From Calonectria ilicicola (taxonomy: Eukaryota > Ascomycota > Sordariomycetes > Hypocreales > Nectriaceae): a stretch of DNA of 64,000 nt. The stretch lies in contig CP085833.1 in assembly GCA_020809705.1 (NCBI GenBank), forward strand, positions 2,232,001 to 2,296,000, in the 5' to 3' direction. A model generated the notes under the pieces. That model had not been told where the DNA came from, did no database searches, and saw nothing but the letters and a program-made list of their open reading frames with translations. A program made the translations under genes and the position numbers. This document shows positions 58,606 through 64,000 of the stretch, piece after piece; the first letter of the stretch is position 1; each line of letters starts with the position of its first letter.

Positions 58606-59280
58606 GACGCCTTAAGTTTGACACGTACTGCACACTCTAATTGACATGTCAATTTCTGGAGACTGCAAGGGTTTTTATTCCCTGGCTGCGTGGACTAAGA
58701 ATCAAGTGGCAGCACTTCTGTGCTGTGTGTGAGCTGTGCGGCGGGGCACGCGGAGCGGCTTTCCGTCTGCCGTCTGCCGGGGTCGGCATTTGGGAGCTAA
58801 AATGTGACAAAACCAGGATCATAAACGGGAGACGACAGACGCGACGAGAGGTCGGCCGGATAGCTGCAGGAGAAAAGAGGCGCTGGAAAAATACGTAGTA
58901 CGTGCAGCTAGGCTGCGATGTGATTGTCCTTTTTTCCATTTCCATCCTGGCCACCTCTGGGGCCGCCCTCGGCTGCCTCAATACGTCACCTGCAACGGGA
59001 GGCGCAGAACTTGCTTCTTCTGCAACCTAGTGTCGGCCTTCCTGTCGCCCAAGAAACCTCAACTCAGGAATCTCACCTTTGGAAATCCCACAAATCCCGA
59101 TTTTATCTTCCTTTTCACCGCTCAGAATACTGGCCTCGTAAACAGACCAGCCATTTGCTGGATCCCACACCCCCGTGGCTAACAGAGGCTGGTTTCATCT
59201 CCCAAACCTAGTCGTCGTGTCGCCGAGACACCAGATAAGGGAGGCCCAGGAGTTGGCTCGGATAGCCTGGTATCAAAATA
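58606..59280. promoter_or_regulatory. Divergent promoter DPH7 / DUF1917 gene
   Basis: 675 bp between head-to-head start codons. No specific motif is claimed. Confidence 0.55.
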
Positions 59281-60324
59281 ATGGACTTCTCGGATGATTC
59301 GGACTTTTATGGTATATTGCCGTGTAGTCACCGCCGGCTATCGTTGGGTTGCTGACCTCAGTACAGGGGATGAAGAGACGGTCCTCGGACTTCAGCGTCG
59401 TGTAGACGATTTTGAAGTTGAGGAGTGGATTCTCGAACACAAAGATACACCTAGCTGGGCAGTTGCCACCAACAACCATTCTGTCGAAGGATCTCATTTT
59501 CACAACCCCTACGCTGGAGTCTCATATGCCTGGCAACTCACCGAGACCGTTGATGAATTTCTCAAACGCCTTCCCCCAAGAACGACTGATCAGACGGAGG
59601 CAGTTCCTTGGATATACATCTGCAACCCGTATATTTCTAGAGTAGACAAGGGCCAATCAGAAAGCCAAAAAAGCAAAGGAAACGAAGACGAAGGTCCAGA
59701 GGAGGAGGGAAGCCGCACGTCCCTCGTGATCGAAGGCGGAATGGAGAGGCTGGAGCTTGTCAAAACGTTTAAAGAAGGCATAAAAAAGCTCCCAAAGGGG
59801 ATAGCTGCACAAGAACGAGAGCTTGATCGAGAAATAAAGATGGCTACTATGGACATTTTGAACTTAGCACACATGGGAAAGCTCCGAACAGGCAAGGTAT
59901 GATGGCACACAAGAATGATTTACCCACAAACTAATGGGATTAGTGGATGCTTTTCTGCGCCCCCGACGATGTCAACGAGGCATGGGGGATAGTGGCCAAG
60001 GCAACTGCTAAGAATGAGCTGGGGATCGCCGCCAAAGTTGCCCCGAAGCCCCTCGACGCAGACCCACGAAAAGATCGGCTTATATGCGTGTACACAAGCG
60101 ACTTCCAAGACAAAGAAAACGTTGGACGTGTGCTCCAGAAACTCCGAGAACTGAAATTAGTTGAAGCCCGAGGACGACCCATATATTACAAGCCAGGTGA
60201 GTGGGCCATTGTAGGGTGTAAATGCATGTCGCTGACAGATTTAGATGTCTTTACACATCTGGGAATTGCTTCGGGCAATGCTTGGGGGTTGAAGGCATCC
60301 ATATATAGTTCAAATGCATTTTAA
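59281..60324 (+). CDS. DUF1917-domain protein
   Basis: Predicted 297-residue protein of the DUF1917 (C11orf68/Bles03-like) family, whose function is not established. Exons: 59281-59311 (31 nt), 59367-59896, 59944-60196, 60245-60324. The first exon encodes MDFSDDSDFY and joins at an acceptor (TACAG) that gives GDEETVLGLQRR, the family's usual N-terminus. The alternative CTCAG four bases... earlier breaks the frame. Visible blocks are W-x2-CNPY (PWIYICNPYI), an acidic Lys/Glu/Gly-rich loop (about 130-150), WMLFC, D-V-N-E-A-W, ICVYTSDFQDKENVGRVLQKLREL and a C-terminal YYKPDVFTHLGI end. The fold of this family resembles eIF4E, which suggests but does not prove nucleic-acid binding. Confidence 0.82.
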
Positions 60325-60743
60325 AGACATGTCGCTATCTATATTAGTGAAGGAAAGGCAAAAGAGGACAGCTGGTTAAGTAGCATCTTGCTACTTGATA
60401 TACGACCAAGTGAGATATATTCGCAATCAGTTCCTGGGAAGACCCAAAACAAGTGGTAAATGCGCAATATTCTTGCAAAAGTAACCCTGGAAGTATAGGG
60501 GAATTTCAGAAAATGATGTGCAACTAACTCCAGAACGCCCGTTCCAACAAATTCAAGGCCCGCATCCGAAACCTCGCTTTCCATCGCGCCATCCGTGATG
60601 CACCTCGCTCGTGATTCCTATAATGCTAGTCGTGTAAAGTTCATACCAGAAAATGTCATAACCCAAAACGATACAAGATAATAACAAGGCGCTGACACCT
60701 AATTTGGTCTGACTGAAAAGGGGAACATGACAAAAGAAGTCGA
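60325..60743. other. Convergent 3' spacer DUF1917 / NAA30
   Basis: 419 bp between two stop codons. No gene or repeat was seen. Confidence 0.6.
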
Positions 60744-61390
60744 CTAGGCCACTTGTCCATCGAATGTGCTTGGGTCGACGGTTACGTCGACCACTTTGAG
60801 AGGTAGAACAAGGCGGTAGGCGCTATTTCCATTTAGATAGTAGCGATGCAGCTTTTTAGAGCGGAGAAAGCCGAGACGCTCATATAGGCGCATGGCGGGG
60901 ATGTTGGTCTCCTCAGTTTCGAGGACAATCTCGTCGGCGTTACGTTTCGTCATGGCGTCAATGGCCTTTTTGACGAGGGCGGTAGCGATGCCGTGACCGC
61001 GGAAGGAGGACTCAACCGCCAGCATGGCGATGTAACCCCGCCGTGTGGGATGGGAGTGTGATGCATGGACTTCCAGCTTGCAGATGATGACGCCAATTAG
61101 GGACGAGTCTGCGGGGTTCAGAGCCTGCCAAGGTCGTGTGAGCATGAGCGTGGGCAAGATGCGAGATGAACCGAGATGGCAAAATGCAGGTTCAGTGCGG
61201 GGTGACAAACCATGAAGCAGAGGTGTGCCCATTGGCATAGAAAATAGCGATAGACATAGATGCTATATGGCTCGCTGAGATCTTTTGAGATGAGGGCACG
61301 GATAGCGGGGAGAAACTGAGTCTCAAGAGAGTGCTCGTACTGGACGTAGCGTAACTCGCCTGGAAGGCCATGCGTTTTCACAAGATCCAT
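60744..61390 (-). CDS. NAA30: NatC catalytic subunit NAA30 (Mak3)
   Basis: Predicted 186-residue GNAT acetyltransferase, the catalytic subunit of NatC, which acetylates the alpha-amino group of nascent proteins starting Met-Leu, Met-Ile, Met-Phe or Met-Trp at the ribosome. The family opening [20 protein letters not shown] and the [13 protein letters not shown] block are clear. The acetyl-CoA motif RxxGxA is R102-x2-G105-x-A107 in [10 protein letters not shown], followed by [18 protein letters not shown] and [11 protein letters not shown]. Minus-strand exons 61211-61390 and 60744-61124 flank an 86-bp intron with a GTTTGT donor, in phase 0. The length matches fungal Mak3. Confidence 0.94.
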
Positions 61391-62685
61391 GTCTCGGTTA
61401 TTAGACTGAGTCCGTCAAGTGCTGAAGGGATTTCGGGTAGGGCCAGACTGAGGTGGTTGTGGTCTTTTTGAGGTTGGGGCGAAGTGGATCTCACAGCGAT
61501 GGCTGGATTGAGAAGGTAGGGATATCCGGATATGTGCTCTGTGCGGCGAGACAAAAAAGCAAGACAAGAACTGAGGGGCAAAACGGCGTATTGAGAGGAG
61601 GGGATGAAGAAGAAGAAGATGATGGCCTAAAGGAGGGAAAGGGAAAAAGGGAAGCAAGTTGTATTTGTTCTCAGACACGGTGTGACTGATATATCAGTGT
61701 GGCAACACACAAAGATGACAGCCCTGCCTGCATCAACATCTCAGATTCCGGACTGGTCACCGGCAGGAGAGCGGACAGGCCGCTGCAAGCTAGAGCTCCA
61801 ATTCTTGGCTGATCTGCTGAAGGTGTGCAAGCTCTCAGCGCGCAGGGCGGGGTCAGCAACGTGCGATCGTAGTCGCTACTGCTCGGCACAGCGGGGTGGG
61901 GGGGCAGGGCGGGCATCAACGTGGGCGCTGGAGCCAATGGAAGCAATGGGGGGTTTCAGTGGGTTGACTCACAAAGGATTGGTTGCCTAGAGCGCACCAG
62001 CACGCGTAGGCAAGGGTCTGGACTTGCTCGACTTTCTGGGACAATTGCTGAGGGGGGAGGGGTTGCAAGCTAGGGCATGTGATAGTCTATCCCACGACGG
62101 GGCCCAGCTCCTGGAACGCGAGCCGCACAAGCCATGAGCTGGGTAGCGCATGTCTTGACGTCAGGTGTCTGCCGCTTATCAGGTACACCCAATGTCGAAT
62201 CAGACGCAGGCGAGGTAGGTAATTAGTTAGAGCCATGGCCGCGAATGCTGTCAGAAGCCACACCATGGGATTCGGTGCTTTCGGGACCCTCTCAAATGCC
62301 GATCTCTCGACCGAAAACAACACGTTGATCGCATCTCCAGAGCGTTGGAGAGATACCGCCCAGTCCGAGCCCAGAGACCCGAAACTCCGAAGCCTCCTGG
62401 GCAATATTAATATTAATATTCAGTGGTAGGTAGCGCTGCGAGCTACTGTTGTACACAGCGCAGGCCACCTTGTCTCAACGCCAGTCCATTCGCGGCCCGG
62501 TTTTTATTTCGCGCCCTCAGCGTCATAGGTGGAACCAGAGCTGCATCTTGCTCTTGCGCGACTCGACTGAAGGAATCTGCCCATTCCCTACTCCTTCAAT
62601 TCTGTTTCCTTTTGCATCTTTCTCATCAGCGTCCCTTCCAGACTTTTGGCGCGCCCCTTGAGGCCCGCTCATCACCTTCTGCACC
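61391..62685. promoter_or_regulatory. Divergent promoter NAA30 / LRO1
   Basis: 1.3 kb between head-to-head start codons. The NAA30 side is CT-rich on the minus strand (61.5-61.7 kb), and the LRO1 side is CT-rich on the plus strand (62.57-62.66 kb). A short AATATT repeat lies at 62403-62420. No gene was seen. Confidence 0.55.
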
Positions 62686-64000
62686 ATGGCGACCACGCTG
62701 CGACGCCGCAATGTCCCCGAAACCAGTGTTGCCGAATCCGACAGTTCCTCAAGGGATGAAAGCCCTGCTACTTCGCAGCCCACTGCTCATGTCCACATCG
62801 TCGAGCATACTCACAAGACTCGAAAGCGCCGAAATACTTTCATCTTCCTCCTCGGTAGTCTTTTTGGCATCATCGCTGCTGGGTTCTTCGCAACCAGCAA
62901 TGACCTGATCGACCTCCCTGAATTCTCTGATCTCTCTGTCGACAGTCTTTTAGAAGTTCTGCCTGCTGGCCTGGTCAGAGACATGCGCGACCTTATTCAG
63001 GGCGAACGGGATTTTGCTGATACATACGAGTCGTTTTCGGTTGGAACAAAAGCTCGAGCTGAGGGCCTCGAGGCGTCCCATCCTATGATCATGATACCAG
63101 GCGTCATTTCGACGGGTCTTGAATCATGGGGGACTGCCAACATCTCCAGGGCGTACTTTCGGCGGCGCTTATGGGGGAGCTGGACCATGATGCGGGCTCT
63201 CGTTATGGACAAGGATGTTTGGAAAAAGCACATTATGCTAGACAAGCGAACTGGACTCGATCCCCCAAACGTTAAATTGAGAGCTGCTCAGGGCTTCGAC
63301 GCGACCGATTTCTTCGTCACGGGATACTGGATTTGGAACAAAATATTTGAAAATCTGGCCTCAATTGGTTATGATCCCACCAATTCGTTCACCGCTGCAT
63401 ACGACTGGCGGCTTTCGTACCATAACCTCGAGCTTCGAGACCAATACTTTTCCCGACTTAAATCCTACATTGAGACAGGCGTCTCTGCGGGAGGCAAAAA
63501 AGCAGTTTTGGCCTCACACAGCATGGGAAGTCAAGTATTGTACTACTTTCTACACTGGGTCCAATCCGAACAGGGCGGCCGTGGAGGTCAGGATTGGGTA
63601 GAAAAGCATGTTGATTCCTGGATCAACATTAGTGGATGCATGCTTGGTGCAGTCAAAGATCTGACGGCCCTCCTGTCGGGCGAAATGCGGGACACTGCTC
63701 AACTCAATCCATTTGCAATGTATGGACTTGAAAAATTCTTGGGCAAGGAGGAGCGAGCCGAGATTTTTCGTGCAATGCCTGGCATTTCCTCTATGCTGCC
63801 CATTGGAGGCAATGCTATTTGGGGAGACCTGAACTGGGCTCCCGATGATCAGCCAGGGCAGAATTTCTCTTATGGCTCGCTTTTGAACTTTAAGTCTTAT
63901 GGAAACTTGTCGATTCCTGACCGCAACCTCACGATTGAAGATTCTGTGCGGTATTTGTTCAACACCACTGAAGCTTGGTACCAAAATATGGTAAAAAGTA
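62686..64000 (+). CDS. LRO1: Phospholipid:diacylglycerol acyltransferase LRO1 (5' part)
   Basis: The first 438 codons of a PDAT-family enzyme, cut by the window edge. Lro1 transfers an acyl group from phospholipid to diacylglycerol, making triacylglycerol at the ER. A basic cytosolic tail (1-50, RRR and KTRKRR) precedes one membrane segment (51-70). The lumenal LCAT-like domain carries MIMIPGVISTGLESW (oxyanion/lid region), YDWRLSYHNLE and the nucleophile elbow SHSMGS with catalytic Ser279. The His and Asp of the triad lie partly beyond the window. No intron is apparent in this part, although GTAAAA at 63991 could begin one. The start at 62686 has a CACC context and gives the expected tail length. 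Fungal PDATs are about 620-660 residues, so about one third is missing. Confidence 0.93.
   Translation, partial: MATTLRRRNVPETSVAESDSSSRDESPATSQPTAHVHIVEHTHKTRKRRNTFIFLLGSLFGIIAAGFFATSNDLIDLPEFSDLSVDSLLEVLPAGLVRDMRDLIQGERDFADTYESFSVGTKARAEGLEASHPMIMIPGVISTGLESWGTANISRAYFRRRLWGSWTMMRALVMDKDVWKKHIMLDKRTGLDPPNVKLRAAQGFDATDFFVTGYWIWNKIFENLASIGYDPTNSFTAAYDWRLSYHNLELRDQYFSRLKSYIETGVSAGGKKAVLASHSMGSQVLYYFLHWVQSEQGGRGGQDWVEKHVDSWINISGCMLGAVKDLTALLSGEMRDTAQLNPFAMYGLEKFLGKEERAEIFRAMPGISSMLPIGGNAIWGDLNWAPDDQPGQNFSYGSLLNFKSYGNLSIPDRNLTIEDSVRYLFNTTEAWYQNMVKS

Overview
This is a gene-rich stretch of a filamentous ascomycete nuclear genome, most likely Sordariomycetes/Hypocreales. The evidence is short spliceosomal introns (about 47-150 bp, GTRNGT donors, CTAAC-like branch points), a 355-residue Fus3/Kss1-type MAP kinase of Pmk1/Fmk1 type, a fungal Zn2Cys6 regulator, long pyrimidine-rich leaders and household genes typical of Pezizomycotina. 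I saw no tRNA, rRNA, CRISPR, intact transposon or secondary-metabolite cluster.

Layout. After 2 kb of gene-free, AT-leaning sequence comes a three-RRM Gbp2/Hrb1-like protein on the minus strand (2016-3915), whose model needs an 8-nt microexon. A 5.9 kb gene-free interval follows. Then come COQ9 (+), SMC6 (-), an Ecdysoneless/hSGT1-family protein (+) and a degenerate phosphotransferase-fold protein (-). A 3.4 kb gap leads to TAN1 (-) and pyruvate decarboxylase (-). After 2.4 kb come the divergent pair ERV1 (-) and HEM4 (+), then the TLDc protein OXR1 (-), the MAP kinase (-) and SEC24 (-). A 99-residue membrane protein of unknown function (+) and a Zn2Cys6 regulator (-) follow. The right end holds the exportin MSN5 (-, eleven exons), DPH7 (-), a DUF1917 protein (+), the NatC catalytic subunit NAA30 (-) and the first part of the acyltransferase LRO1 (+, cut by the window edge).

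The genes do not form one pathway. Several concern RNA and translation (Gbp2-like, TAN1, DPH7, MSN5), mitochondria (COQ9, ERV1, probably OXR1), heme synthesis (HEM4), ER function (SEC24, LRO1), genome maintenance (SMC6) and signalling or regulation (MAP kinase, Zn2Cys6 factor). Divergent pairs with short shared promoters are SMC6/Ecdysoneless (439 bp), ERV1/HEM4 (514 bp) and DPH7/DUF1917 (675 bp).

Exon coordinates were derived by hand from splice signals, reading-frame continuity and remembered family conservation, not from transcripts. Family assignments are by recognition of motifs; no search was run.
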